From the NCBI RefSeq assembly GCF_003987145.1, contig NZ_PIPL01000004.1, positions 110,800 to 174,799 on the forward strand: a stretch of DNA of 64,000 nt. The letters run 5' to 3'. The DNA is from Aliidiomarina minuta (GTDB lineage: Bacteria > Pseudomonadota > Gammaproteobacteria > Enterobacterales > Alteromonadaceae). The notes under the pieces were generated by a model that was given only the letters and a program-made list of their open reading frames with translations, had not been told where the DNA came from and did no database searches. A program made the position numbers and the translations under genes. This document shows, in pieces, positions 44,527 through 52,760 of this stretch; positions within the stretch are counted from its first letter, which is position 1; every line of letters starts with the position of its first letter.

Positions 44527-44994
44527 TTAAATCTTATCGAAACAGATCTCTATGTGGGCTTTGCCTGCTGCATGGGTGAAGGGCATAATCAACTTTGGCC
44601 CTTCTGAGCGGTGGCTGATGCTGTGGTTAAATCCCGAAACCACCACAGGAGAGGCCATTTCAAACTCAAAGCCTTTTTCACCCAGAGTGCGTTTTGCACC
44701 ACCGGTTACCATGTTGGTAATTTCGCCAACCATATCGGTGATGTCATCGTTAATTTCAGATGGTTTTTCACCCAGCATGTTTTTCATGATTTCCAGAGCT
44801 AACGATTCGTCAAAAGTAATCGAAAACGATCCTTTTGTCTGCGGCCCAACCATACCTATCAGTCCTGACACATCACCGCGGGCGAGGTCATCCTCTTTCA
44901 TCTGAGGTTTACCGGGTGTTAGTTCAATTTGCGCCATCATAGAAAGCACATTTTGCACTGAGGTCAGAAAGGGGTTAATAAAATCAGCATTCAT
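44527..44994 (-). CDS. cheX: CheX-type chemotaxis phosphatase
   Basis: The 155-residue protein matches the CheX/CheC/FliY fold, with the phosphatase motif region DDITDMVGEITNMVTGGAK (acidic residue and Asn on one helix). It dephosphorylates CheY-P or related receivers. It is not in a chemotaxis operon here. It is followed by zur on the same strand, with a 12-base gap. Confidence 0.85.
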   Translation of the reverse strand: MNADFINPFLTSVQNVLSMMAQIELTPGKPQMKEDDLARGDVSGLIGMVGPQTKGSFSITFDESLALEIMKNMLGEKPSEINDDITDMVGEITNMVTGGAKRTLGEKGFEFEMASPVVVSGFNHSISHRSEGPKLIMPFTHAAGKAHIEICFDKI

Positions 44995-45006
44995 ACTTCG
45001 TTTCCG

Positions 45007-45471
45007 TTAATGGCTTAACTGGTTGCCTTTTTGGCAGCTCTCGCATAGTCCTAGCGCTTCGACGGTTTGTTGTTCAACAAGGAAGCCTTGCGCTTGCGCC
45101 TGGCTTACAAATTGTTCATGCACTCCGTCAGAGTGTATCTCTTGTACGTTACCGCAGGACCGACAGATCAACATTTGCACTGGATGTTGTTTTTCAAAGT
45201 GCGAGCAGAGAACGTAGCTATTGGATGAAGAAATTTTATGTACGAAACCTTGTGCCTGCAGAAAATCCAGCGCCCGATATATAGTCGGGGGCTTCGCGTT
45301 GGGGACTTCTTTTTTCAGTTTATCGAGCAAATCATAAGCGCCTATGGCGCCGTCATGTTCACTAAGCAGGTTGAAAACTTCGCGTCTCGCCGGGGTCATG
45401 CGTACCCCGCGGTGCAGGCAAAGTTTTTCAGCTCGGGCGATTAACTGTTGATTGCGTTGCTTTTTTGTCAT
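45007..45471 (-). CDS. zur: Zinc uptake regulator Zur (Fur family)
   Basis: The 154-residue protein has a Fur-type winged helix (RMTPARREVFNLLSEHDGAIGAYDLL) and structural zinc Cys in ICRSCG and LCESCQ. Subfamily Zur is inferred from the length, the Cys pattern and the neighbouring dusA, which is also beside zur in E. coli. It represses zinc uptake genes when zinc is plentiful. Confidence 0.85.
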   Translation of the reverse strand: MTKKQRNQQLIARAEKLCLHRGVRMTPARREVFNLLSEHDGAIGAYDLLDKLKKEVPNAKPPTIYRALDFLQAQGFVHKISSSNSYVLCSHFEKQHPVQMLICRSCGNVQEIHSDGVHEQFVSQAQAQGFLVEQQTVEALGLCESCQKGNQLSH

Positions 45472-45499
45472 AGCGCTAGCTTAGCATGAGTTAAATAGT

Positions 45500-45513
45500 A
45501 AATGCATGCATTT
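45500..45513. promoter_or_regulatory. 14-bp palindrome in the zur/dusA spacer
   Basis: AAATGCATGCATTT is perfectly symmetric and lies 29 bases upstream of the zur start. It does not match the classical Zur box, so it may be a divergent operator or chance. A TATAAT at 45545-45550 would serve dusA. Confidence 0.35.
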
Positions 45514-45599
45514 TAGTGCATAGAATGAGCGGTGCAGATTAGTGTATAATCGCACCTTAAAGCGTTTCATCTCTATATAAACAAGTACTTAGGCAGGTT

Positions 45600-46610
45600 A
45601 TGGTGCATCCGGTAAAAATAGATAAAAGCAGAGTTTTCTCAGTCGCTCCCATGATCGATTGGACGGACCGCCATTGCCGCTTTTTTCATCGGCAACTGAG
45701 CCAGCATGCGGTGCTCTATACCGAGATGATAACCACTGGGGCTATCATTCACGGGAAGGCTGACTTTCTTGCTTATAATCAGGCTGAACATCCAGTGGTA
45801 CTGCAGCTTGGTGGCAGTAACCCGGCTGATCTGGCTTATTGCACCGGGTTGGCGGTAGAGCGTGGTTATGACGAAATCAATCTGAATGTAGGTTGCCCGT
45901 CGGATCGTGTACAAAACGGTCGCTTTGGTGCCTGTTTGATGGCTGAACCTGAGTTAGTCAGGGAGTGTCTGGGCGCTATGCAGGAAGCCGCAGGCGAGAT
46001 TCCAGTTAGCATTAAAACCAGATTGGGTATTGATGAACAGGATAGTTACGAGTTCTTATGCCGATTATTGGAAGTGCTCCCTGAAGCTGGTGTGAAGAAT
46101 GTGACCTTGCATGCCCGTAAAGCCTGGTTAAAAGGGCTGAGCCCAAAGCAGAACCGGGATATTCCTCCTTTAGATCATGCTCGGGTTTATCAGGCGAAAC
46201 GGGACTTTCCTCATTTAAATATCCACATCAATGGTGGTATTCAGGATTTGCAACAGGCGGAACAGCATCTTGAGCATGTGGACGGTGTCATGCTTGGGCG
46301 GGCGGTATATCAGAATCCTTGGTTATTGAGTCAGGTCGATGAGCAGATATACGGTCAACCGGGATTGCTACAGAAGCCACAGGATGTGTTACCTGCCATG
46401 GCGGAGTACATTGAGCAGCATATCGCAACCGGTGGTAAGTTCTGGCATGTGGCTCGCCATATGCTTGGATTGTTTCAGAGTTGCCCAGGTGCGCGGCAGT
46501 GGCGTCGTCATTTAAGTGAGCAGGGGCCGCGTGCGGTTAGTGTGGTTCCTTTGCATGAAGCCGCGGAAATGGTGCTGGAAAAGATAGGTGATCCCGCTTA
46601 CGAAATTTAG
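45600..46610 (+). CDS. dusA: tRNA-dihydrouridine(20/20a) synthase DusA
   Basis: The 336-residue FMN enzyme has VAPMIDWTDRHCRFFHR, the catalytic Cys in NVGCPSDRVQNGRFGACLM, and the FMN-binding HARKAWLKGLSPK. It reduces uridines 20/20a in tRNA. It neighbours zur and a small-gene pair, as in E. coli, where pspG follows. Confidence 0.95.
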   Translation: MVHPVKIDKSRVFSVAPMIDWTDRHCRFFHRQLSQHAVLYTEMITTGAIIHGKADFLAYNQAEHPVVLQLGGSNPADLAYCTGLAVERGYDEINLNVGCPSDRVQNGRFGACLMAEPELVRECLGAMQEAAGEIPVSIKTRLGIDEQDSYEFLCRLLEVLPEAGVKNVTLHARKAWLKGLSPKQNRDIPPLDHARVYQAKRDFPHLNIHINGGIQDLQQAEQHLEHVDGVMLGRAVYQNPWLLSQVDEQIYGQPGLLQKPQDVLPAMAEYIEQHIATGGKFWHVARHMLGLFQSCPGARQWRRHLSEQGPRAVSVVPLHEAAEMVLEKIGDPAYEI

Positions 46611-46645
46611 TTGGTAAATTTGACCAATTCCTTTTATTTTTTCAC
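46609..46645 (+). terminator. Terminator of dusA
   Basis: The stem TTGGT/ACCAA has a 7-nt loop directly after the stop and is followed by a T-rich tract (TTCCTTTTATTTTTT). It isolates dusA from the following sigma54-like unit. Confidence 0.65.
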
Positions 46646-46712
46646 TAAGTTTTAACTTTTAACGATATTTAAGTTTTTTGAATTTTAATTGAATATAAAT
46701 AAAAGCCATAAA

Positions 46713-46755
46713 TTTCAACTGGTTACAAATAAGTAAAAACTGGCACATGGTTTGT
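46713..46755 (+). promoter_or_regulatory. Sigma54-like promoter with upstream IHF-like site
   Basis: TGGCAC (46741-46746) and TTTGTA (46751-46756) give the -24/-12 layout with GG-N10 spacing, but -12 has GT instead of GC. An IHF-like sequence (TTTCAACTGGTTA, one mismatch) sits at 46713-46725. The predicted start near 46767 gives a 53-base leader to the small gene at 46820. An E. coli counterpart exists: pspG beside dusA is sigma54/PspF dependent. Confidence 0.5.
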
Positions 46756-46771
46756 AATGTAGTAAAGCAAT

Positions 46772-46793
46772 AGCGCAACGGGCGCTTTTATTT
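46772..46793 (+). terminator. Terminator-like hairpin in the leader of the small-gene pair
   Basis: AGCGC/GCGCT with loop AACGG is followed by TTTTATTT, between the sigma54-like promoter and the first ATG. It could be an attenuator, or a second terminator of dusA read-through. Confidence 0.4.
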
Positions 46794-46819
46794 ACTCACT
46801 ACTTATATAGGAAAATACC

Positions 46820-47059
46820 ATGAACAGTTTATTACTTACTTTCGCACTTTTCTCTAACCCAGCTCCTGCTATTGATGTGAGTGAGCTGATTGATATCAAC
46901 GCCTGGCGTCAGGAGCTTCACGTTCAGATAGTAAGGGAAGCCGCCGAAGTTTCTGAGCTTATGAAAAATACGGTACGCGAAGGTATTAACCAGTTACAGG
47001 TAATTGAAATTGAAGAGCAGGAAGGCGTACTTCAGACCGCTGCAGCTAAGGGGCAGTAA
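46820..47059 (+). CDS. Small protein of unknown function behind a sigma54-like promoter
   Basis: The 79-residue protein has a hydrophobic N-terminus (MNSLLLTFALFSNPAPA) and then an acidic amphipathic helix region (about 20-75). AGGAAAA lies upstream of the ATG. It is not recognisably PspG, though it occupies the pspG position beside dusA. It is followed after 3 bases by a 43-residue membrane peptide gene. Confidence 0.6.
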   Translation: MNSLLLTFALFSNPAPAIDVSELIDINAWRQELHVQIVREAAEVSELMKNTVREGINQLQVIEIEEQEGVLQTAAAKGQ

Positions 47060-47062
47060 TTC

Positions 47063-47194
47063 ATGCTCTGGTTTCTCATGCTTTTATGGTTAAGTTTGCC
47101 AGCGTTAGCAATAATAGCGGTTGTATCGCTAGCGGGGTTAATCAAAGGCATAACCCGAAAATTACCGCGTATATCCCGGCGGGTGTTTGAGTAG
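47063..47194 (+). CDS. 43-residue single-helix membrane peptide
   Basis: ATG 47063 to TAG 47194 encodes a peptide with a long hydrophobic helix (residues 2-28) and a basic tail (KGITRKLPRISRR), so it is probably inserted with the tail in the cytoplasm. AAGGGG precedes the start. The 3-base gap to the upstream small gene implies one transcript. The family is unknown; the topology recalls phage-shock small proteins. Confidence 0.6.
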   Translation: MLWFLMLLWLSLPALAIIAVVSLAGLIKGITRKLPRISRRVFE

Positions 47195-47266
47195 TCACTC
47201 GCCGCTTTCCATAAAGTCTGATAATCTGCATCTTATCTTATAAATAAAATGATAAAGGATGCGAAC

Positions 47267-48469
47267 ATGCGGTTAGCCACCCTTACTACAGCTTTAGCCT
47301 GTACCTTAGTTTTTACTTCCTCCTCTTATGCCACTGAAATATTTGCCAGTGAACGTGCCAAGCAAATTGCGCAGGACAGCCTCATTATTGACACCCATAT
47401 CGATGTGCCCTGGCGCTTGATGAACGACTGGGAAGATATGACTGGTTCCGCTGAACGTGGTGACTATGATTATGAAAGAGCGGTAGCGGGTGGTTTGAAT
47501 GCACCTTTTATGGCGATCTATATACCTAGCAGTTATGAAGATAATGGTGCTTACACCCTGGCTAATCAGCTGATCGACTTTGTTGAGTCTATGGTATACC
47601 GGGCACCGGACAAATACGCTATTCCACATCGCGCTGATGATTTATCTGAACACCAGCAGCAGGGACTGATTTCACTGCCTATGGGCATGGAAAATGGCGC
47701 CCCTATAGAAGGCAGCCTGGATAACCTGCATCATTTCTTTGAACGTGGTGTGCGTTATATAACCCTGGCCCATTCCGAAGACAATCATATTTCGGATTCA
47801 TCTTATGACATTCGAGCCCAGTGGGGTGGCTTAAGCCCCTTTGGTGAAGAGCTGGTGGTTGAAATGAATCGCATTGGCATGATGGTAGATGTCAGTCATA
47901 TCAGCGACGCTGCTTTTTATGATGTTCTGGAAATAACGGAAGTGCCGGTGATTGCGACTCACTCTTCAGCACGCGCTTTCACTCCGGGATGGCAACGTAA
48001 TATGAGCGATGAAATGATCGAAGCGTTAGCCGAGAATGGTGGTGTAGTCCAGGTTACATTCGGTTCTACCTTTGTCACCGCACAGGCTAACCAGCACCGT
48101 GCTCGCATTCAGCGCTTAACCGATGAAATCAATGAAGAGTTCGGAGAAGGCACTGAAGAAGCAGAAGCCGCTATCGCGGCTATGCGTGAAGAAAATGAAT
48201 ACCCCTTTGCTACCTATGAAGATGTGCTTAACCACTTTGACCATATCGTTGAGCTAGTGGGCATTGACCATGTAGGTATAGGATCGGATTACGATGGCGT
48301 AGGCGACACCTTACCGGAAGGATTGAAAGACGCGAGTACCTTTCCTAACTTAATCCAGGGTTTCTTAGACCGCGGTTACAGTGAAGAAGATATTGATAAA
48401 ATTCTCTATAAAAATACCATGCGTGTATGGCATGCAGCTGAGGCTTATGCAGAGCAGCATAAGTCTTGA
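47267..48469 (+). CDS. Membrane dipeptidase, M19 family
   Basis: The 400-residue secreted protein has an N-terminal signal (TTALACTLVFTSSSYA). The metal site is visible as DTHIDVPW, HSEDNHISDSS, and HISDAAF...THSSARAFTPGWQRN, fitting renal-dipeptidase-type M19 enzymes that cleave dipeptides with broad specificity. I chose the ATG at 47267 because AAAGGA lies 8 bases upstream. It directly precedes the S10 promoter; the str operon that often precedes S10 is not here. Confidence 0.88.
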   Translation: MRLATLTTALACTLVFTSSSYATEIFASERAKQIAQDSLIIDTHIDVPWRLMNDWEDMTGSAERGDYDYERAVAGGLNAPFMAIYIPSSYEDNGAYTLANQLIDFVESMVYRAPDKYAIPHRADDLSEHQQQGLISLPMGMENGAPIEGSLDNLHHFFERGVRYITLAHSEDNHISDSSYDIRAQWGGLSPFGEELVVEMNRIGMMVDVSHISDAAFYDVLEITEVPVIATHSSARAFTPGWQRNMSDEMIEALAENGGVVQVTFGSTFVTAQANQHRARIQRLTDEINEEFGEGTEEAEAAIAAMREENEYPFATYEDVLNHFDHIVELVGIDHVGIGSDYDGVGDTLPEGLKDASTFPNLIQGFLDRGYSEEDIDKILYKNTMRVWHAAEAYAEQHKS

Positions 48470-48493
48470 CACTGGCAGGTAAACCCGTATAAT
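48466..48493 (+). promoter_or_regulatory. S10 operon promoter
   Basis: Perfect consensus: TTGACA (48466-48471), 16 bases, TATAAT (48488-48493). It overlaps the last codons of the dipeptidase gene and drives the ribosomal protein operon. Confidence 0.85.
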
Positions 48494-48504
48494 CCCGCAC
48501 CAAG

Positions 48505-48616
48505 GCTCATAGGCTTCTGTCTGTGAGCTGCATCAGCAACCCCGATTGGGGGTTGAACGGTAGTTGAAAAAACATCATCTTCGGGCAGAAATGCCAGTGA
48601 AGATGCGTGTTTTTTT
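48505..48616 (+). promoter_or_regulatory. S10 operon leader with attenuator hairpin (L4 autoregulation)
   Basis: Three hairpins follow the promoter: GCTCATAG/CTGTGAGC (48505-48528), AACCCC/GGGGTT (48538-48554), and a compound stem CATCTTC/GAAGATG with inner GGCA/TGCC (48576-48605). A run of seven T's ends the last. In E. coli, L4 stops transcription at such a hairpin in the S10 leader. The sequence fits that mechanism, but the structures are my reading and were not folded. Confidence 0.7.
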
Positions 48617-48657
48617 ATGCTCTTTTTTAAATGCTCTTTATATATGAGGCTTTGATT

Positions 48658-48969
48658 ATGTCTAGTCAAAGAATTCGGATTCGCTTGAAAGCGTTCGATC
48701 ACCGCCTGATTGATCAGTCGACAGCAGAAATCGTTGATACTGCAAAACGCACTGGCGCACAGGTTCGTGGCCCTATTCCACTACCCACGCGCAAAGAACG
48801 TTTCACTGTGTTGATTTCTCCTCACGTGAACAAAGATGCTCGTGATCAGTACGAGATCCGCACTCACAAGCGTCTTATCGACATCATTGAACCTACTGAA
48901 AAAACAGTAGATGCGCTGATGCGTTTGGACTTGGCCGCTGGCGTTGATGTACAAATCAGCCTGGGTTAA
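48658..48969 (+). CDS. rpsJ: 30S ribosomal protein S10 (NusE)
   Basis: The 103-residue protein starts MSSQRIRIRLKAFDHRL, chosen at 48658 because GAGG lies 8 bases upstream; the longer frame enters the leader. It is also NusE in antitermination. It is the first gene of the S10 operon. Confidence 0.97.
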   Translation: MSSQRIRIRLKAFDHRLIDQSTAEIVDTAKRTGAQVRGPIPLPTRKERFTVLISPHVNKDARDQYEIRTHKRLIDIIEPTEKTVDALMRLDLAAGVDVQISLG

Positions 48970-49004
48970 GTGAGCAATAGGATTCTGGATAAGAGGTTTT
49001 AACA

Positions 49005-49643
49005 ATGGCTATTGGTCTAGTCGGTCGTAAAGTCGGAATGACTCGCATCTTTCAAGAAGATGGCGCTTCAGTTCCTGTGACTGTGATCGAAGTGCAAGCA
49101 AACCGCGTGACTCAGGTAAAAGGCCTGGACACTGACGGTTATCGCGCGCTTCAGGTGACCACTGGCAGCAAAAAAGCTAACCGAGTCAACAAGGCTTCAG
49201 CGGGTCATTTCGCTAAAGCAGGTGTTGAAGCGGGTCGTGGTCTTTGGGAGTTCCGCCTTGGAGAAGGTGAGTACGACGAGATCACGGTTGGCAATGAGCT
49301 GACTGTGGAAATATTAGCAGACGCAAAATTAGTCGACGTAACCGGTACCTCTAAAGGTAAAGGTTTCGCTGGCGCGGTGAAACGCTGGAATTTCAGCATG
49401 CAGGACGCCACGCACGGTAACTCACTGTCGCATCGCGCTCCTGGTTCAATTGGTCAAAACCAATCACCGGGTAAAGTATTCAAAGGTAAAAAGATGGCCG
49501 GCCAAATGGGTAACGAACAGGTAACTGTTCAGTCTCTGGAAGTCGTCCGTGTTGACGCTGAACGCAACTTAATTTTAGTTAAGGGCGCGGTCCCTGGTGC
49601 AACGGGCGGCGACGTCATCGTTAAACCAGCGGTTAAAGCGTAA
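49005..49643 (+). CDS. rplC: 50S ribosomal protein L3
   Basis: The 212-residue early-assembly protein near the peptidyl transferase centre contains SIGQNQSPGKVFKGKKMAG, the region of the PrmB-methylated Gln. The gap to rpsJ is 35 bases. Confidence 0.97.
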   Translation: MAIGLVGRKVGMTRIFQEDGASVPVTVIEVQANRVTQVKGLDTDGYRALQVTTGSKKANRVNKASAGHFAKAGVEAGRGLWEFRLGEGEYDEITVGNELTVEILADAKLVDVTGTSKGKGFAGAVKRWNFSMQDATHGNSLSHRAPGSIGQNQSPGKVFKGKKMAGQMGNEQVTVQSLEVVRVDAERNLILVKGAVPGATGGDVIVKPAVKA

Positions 49644-49661
49644 CGTCTGAGGAGATTAGTG

Positions 49662-50267
49662 ATGGAATTAGCATTAAAAGACGCGAAAGGCGCTCTTGAA
49701 GTTTCCGAAGCTACCTTTGGACGTGAGTTTAACGAAGCTCTCGTGCATCAGGTTGTAGTAGCCTATGCGGCGGGCGCACGTCAAGGTACGCGTGGTCAAC
49801 TGACACGTTCCGAAGTTTCAGGTGGTGGTAAAAAGCCATGGCGTCAGAAAGGTACAGGCCGAGCTCGTGCCGGTACTATTCGTAGTCCAATCTGGCGTTC
49901 TGGTGGTGTGACTTTTGCAGCAAAACCGCAGGATCACAGCCAGAAAGTTAATAAGAAAATGTACCGCGGTGCTATTAAAAGCATTCTGTCGGAACTGATT
50001 CGTCAGGATCGTTTGATTGTTGTCGAAAACTTTAGCGTTGATGCGCCAAAGACTAAGCAACTGAAAGCGAAACTGAAAGAATTGGATTTGCAGGACGTTT
50101 TGATTGTCACTAAGGAAGTTGATGAGAATTTGTTCCTTGCTTCACGTAACATCTACCGTGTAGACGTACGTGACGTTCAGGGTATCGACCCGGTCAGCCT
50201 GATCGCGTTTGATAAAGTTCTGATGACTGCCGATGCGGTGAAGCAGCTTGAGGAGGCCTTATCATGA
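49662..50267 (+). CDS. rplD: 50S ribosomal protein L4
   Basis: The 201-residue protein has the long exit-tunnel loop (GARQGTRGQLTRSEVSGGGKK). The start is the ATG at 49662 after GAGGAG. It is the likely autoregulator of this operon through the leader hairpins. It overlaps rplW by 4 bases. Confidence 0.96.
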   Translation: MELALKDAKGALEVSEATFGREFNEALVHQVVVAYAAGARQGTRGQLTRSEVSGGGKKPWRQKGTGRARAGTIRSPIWRSGGVTFAAKPQDHSQKVNKKMYRGAIKSILSELIRQDRLIVVENFSVDAPKTKQLKAKLKELDLQDVLIVTKEVDENLFLASRNIYRVDVRDVQGIDPVSLIAFDKVLMTADAVKQLEEALS

Positions 50268-50566
50268 TTAGCGAAGAACGTATGTTGAAAGTGTTGCTAG
50301 CCCCTCACGTTTCTGAAAAGGCAACTATGTCTGCTGAAGCCAATAATACATTGGTCTTCAAAGTAGCCAAAGATGCCACTAAAAAAGAAATCAAAGCTGC
50401 AGTTGCGAAACTGTTTGAAGTCGAAGTGACTGGTGTTCGCACTCTGAACGTGAAGGGTAAATCCAAACGCACAGGTGCGCGTATGGGTAAGCGTAGCGAT
50501 TGGAAAAAAGCTTACGTGACTCTGACCGAAGGTGCTGATATCGACTTCGTCGGCGGCGCTGAATAA
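50264..50566 (+). CDS. rplW: 50S ribosomal protein L23
   Basis: The 100-residue tunnel-exit protein is the docking point for trigger factor and SRP. It starts MISEERMLKVLLAPHVSEKAT, and its ATG overlaps the rplD stop. Confidence 0.97.
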   Translation: MISEERMLKVLLAPHVSEKATMSAEANNTLVFKVAKDATKKEIKAAVAKLFEVEVTGVRTLNVKGKSKRTGARMGKRSDWKKAYVTLTEGADIDFVGGAE

Positions 50567-50583
50567 ACAGGAGGATAGTGAAA

Positions 50584-51408
50584 ATGGCAGTTGTTAAACA
50601 GAAGCCTACATCTCCGGGTCGTCGTCACGTCGTAAAAGTCGTTGGCCAGGACCTGTATAAAGGCAGACCTTACGCTCCGTTGTTGGAAAAAAACAGCAAG
50701 TCGGGTGGCCGTAATAACAATGGTCGTATCACAGTTCGTCACATTGGTGGTGGTCATAAACATCATTACCGTGTGGTTGACTTTAAACGCAATAAAGATG
50801 GTATTCCTGCGAAAGTTGAACGCATTGAATATGATCCTAACCGCTCTGCGAACATTGCGTTGGTGTTGTATGCTGATGGCGAACGCCGTTACATTCTGGC
50901 ACCTAAAGGTCTGAAGCCTGGTACTCAGGTAGTTTCAGGCTCTGATGCGCCAATTAAACCAGGTAACACTTTACCAATGCGCAATATCCCAGTGGGTAGT
51001 ACGGTGCATGCGGTAGAAATGAAACCAGGCAAGGGTGCTCAAATGGCACGTTCTGCTGGTGCTTATGTGCAGATTCTGGCACGCGACGGCATGTATGTAA
51101 CCATACGCCTGCGTTCAGGCGAAGTACGCAAAGTTCTGGCTGATTGTCGCGCAACCATCGGTGAGATCGGTAATGCGGAACACATGCTTAAGCAGCTAGG
51201 TAAAGCTGGTGCTGCTCGCTGGCGTGGTGTTCGCCCAACCGTTCGCGGTGTTGCTATGAACCCGGTTGATCACCCACATGGTGGTGGTGAAGGCCGGACT
51301 TCAGGTGGCCGTCATCCGGTGTCTCCATGGGGTACGCCTACGAAAGGCTACAAGACCCGTAAGAATAAGCGTACTGACAAGTACATCGTGCGTCGTCGCA
51401 CTAAATAA
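50584..51408 (+). CDS. rplB: 50S ribosomal protein L2
   Basis: The 274-residue protein has the conserved MNPVDHPHGGGEGRTSGGRH region needed for peptidyl transferase function. I chose the ATG at 50584, 9 bases after GGAGG, over an upstream in-frame GTG. Confidence 0.97.
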   Translation: MAVVKQKPTSPGRRHVVKVVGQDLYKGRPYAPLLEKNSKSGGRNNNGRITVRHIGGGHKHHYRVVDFKRNKDGIPAKVERIEYDPNRSANIALVLYADGERRYILAPKGLKPGTQVVSGSDAPIKPGNTLPMRNIPVGSTVHAVEMKPGKGAQMARSAGAYVQILARDGMYVTIRLRSGEVRKVLADCRATIGEIGNAEHMLKQLGKAGAARWRGVRPTVRGVAMNPVDHPHGGGEGRTSGGRHPVSPWGTPTKGYKTRKNKRTDKYIVRRRTK

Positions 51409-51427
51409 AGGCAAGAGGATTCACTAA

Positions 51428-51706
51428 ATGCCACGTTCTCTTAAAAAAGGTCCATTTATAGACCTTCACCTATTGAAAAAGGTGGAGAAAGCGATGGAAA
51501 GCGGGGAAAAGAAACCATTAAAGACTTGGTCCCGTCGTTCAATGATCATTCCAGATATGATTGGATTGACCATCGCTGTTCACAATGGCCGTCAACATGT
51601 TCCAGTATTTATTACTGATGAAATGATTGGTCATAAATTAGGCGAATTTGCTCCGACTCGCACTTACCGCGGCCACGCTGCGGATAAGAAAGCGAAGAAA
51701 CGTTAA
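51428..51706 (+). CDS. rpsS: 30S ribosomal protein S19
   Basis: The 92-residue small-subunit head protein starts MPRSLKKGPFIDLHLLKKVE and ends with the basic GHAADKKAKKR. The gap to rplB is 19 bases. Confidence 0.97.
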   Translation: MPRSLKKGPFIDLHLLKKVEKAMESGEKKPLKTWSRRSMIIPDMIGLTIAVHNGRQHVPVFITDEMIGHKLGEFAPTRTYRGHAADKKAKKR

Positions 51707-51718
51707 GAGGTAAATACA

Positions 51719-52051
51719 ATGGAAGCTATTGCTAAACATAAATTTGCCCGCGTTTCCCCTCAAAAGGGGCGTTTGGTTGCAGATCAGATCCGTGGTCAAT
51801 CAGTTGCACAGGCGCTTGAAATTCTGGCTTATAGCCCGAAGAAAGCCGCAACGTTGATCAACAAGGTTCTTGAGTCTGCTATCGCAAACGCGGAGCATAA
51901 TGAAGGTGCTGACATCGATGAGTTGAAAGTAGCCTTTATCATGATTGATGAAGGTCCTACCATGAAGCGAATCAAGCCTCGTGCAAAGGGTCGCGCCGAT
52001 CGTATCTTGAAGCGTACCAGCCACATTACTGTGGTTGTGTCAGATAGCTAG
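51719..52051 (+). CDS. rplV: 50S ribosomal protein L22
   Basis: The 110-residue protein has the tunnel-lining loop (PTMKRIKPRAKGRADRILKR), a site of macrolide resistance mutations in other species. There are 12 bases after rpsS. Confidence 0.97.
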   Translation: MEAIAKHKFARVSPQKGRLVADQIRGQSVAQALEILAYSPKKAATLINKVLESAIANAEHNEGADIDELKVAFIMIDEGPTMKRIKPRAKGRADRILKRTSHITVVVSDS

Positions 52052-52062
52052 GAGATAAAATT

Positions 52063-52749
52063 ATGGGTCAAAAAGTACATCCTAATGGTATTCGCCTAGG
52101 TATCACCAAGCCATACAATGCTACCTGGTACGCGGATTCCAAGGATTTCGCCAACAACCTGCACAGCGATCATCAAGTGCGTGAGTTTCTGAAAGAGAAA
52201 CTTAAAAGCGCTTCGGTGAGCCGAATTGTTATTGAACGCCCTGCAAAGAGCGTCCGCGTAACTATTCACACTGCTCGTCCTGGTGTTGTCATTGGTAAGA
52301 AAGGTGAAGATGTTGAGAAACTGCGTTTGCAGGTTTCTAAACTGACTGGCGTGCCAGCTCAGATCAACATCTCTGAAGTTCGTAAACCTGAGCTCGATGC
52401 CCAGTTAGTCGGCGAGAACATCGCTGGTCAGCTTGAGCGCCGTGTCATGTTCCGTCGCGCTATGAAGCGTGCGGTACAGAACGCGATGCGTCTGGGCGCG
52501 CAGGGTATCAAAGTGGAAGTCAGCGGTCGTTTAGGCGGAGCAGAAATTGCCCGTACTGAATGGTATCGTGAAGGCCGTGTGCCTTTGCATACACTGCGTG
52601 CAGATATTGATTATGCAACCAGTGAAGCTCACACCACCTACGGTATCATCGGCGTGAAGGTATGGGTCTTCCGTGGCGAAATCCTTGGGGATATGCCAAT
52701 ACAGGAAGAGCAACCTAAACCTTCTAAGCGCGGCAAAGGTCGTAAGTAA
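52063..52749 (+). CDS. rpsC: 30S ribosomal protein S3
   Basis: The 228-residue protein has an N-terminal KH domain (HTARPGVVIGKKGEDVEKL) and a C-terminal domain, then a basic tail (KPSKRGKGRK). It lines the mRNA entry channel. Confidence 0.97.
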   Translation: MGQKVHPNGIRLGITKPYNATWYADSKDFANNLHSDHQVREFLKEKLKSASVSRIVIERPAKSVRVTIHTARPGVVIGKKGEDVEKLRLQVSKLTGVPAQINISEVRKPELDAQLVGENIAGQLERRVMFRRAMKRAVQNAMRLGAQGIKVEVSGRLGGAEIARTEWYREGRVPLHTLRADIDYATSEAHTTYGIIGVKVWVFRGEILGDMPIQEEQPKPSKRGKGRK

Positions 52750-52760
52750 GGAGAACCGAT

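Noticed and set aside
45500..45513. Zur box
   Set aside because: The palindrome AAATGCATGCATTT lacks the GTTATA-type half-sites of known Zur boxes; kept only as an unassigned palindrome.
46820..47059. Calling the 79-codon gene pspG
   Set aside because: Position and promoter fit, but the sequence lacks the multi-helix hydrophobic pattern of PspG.
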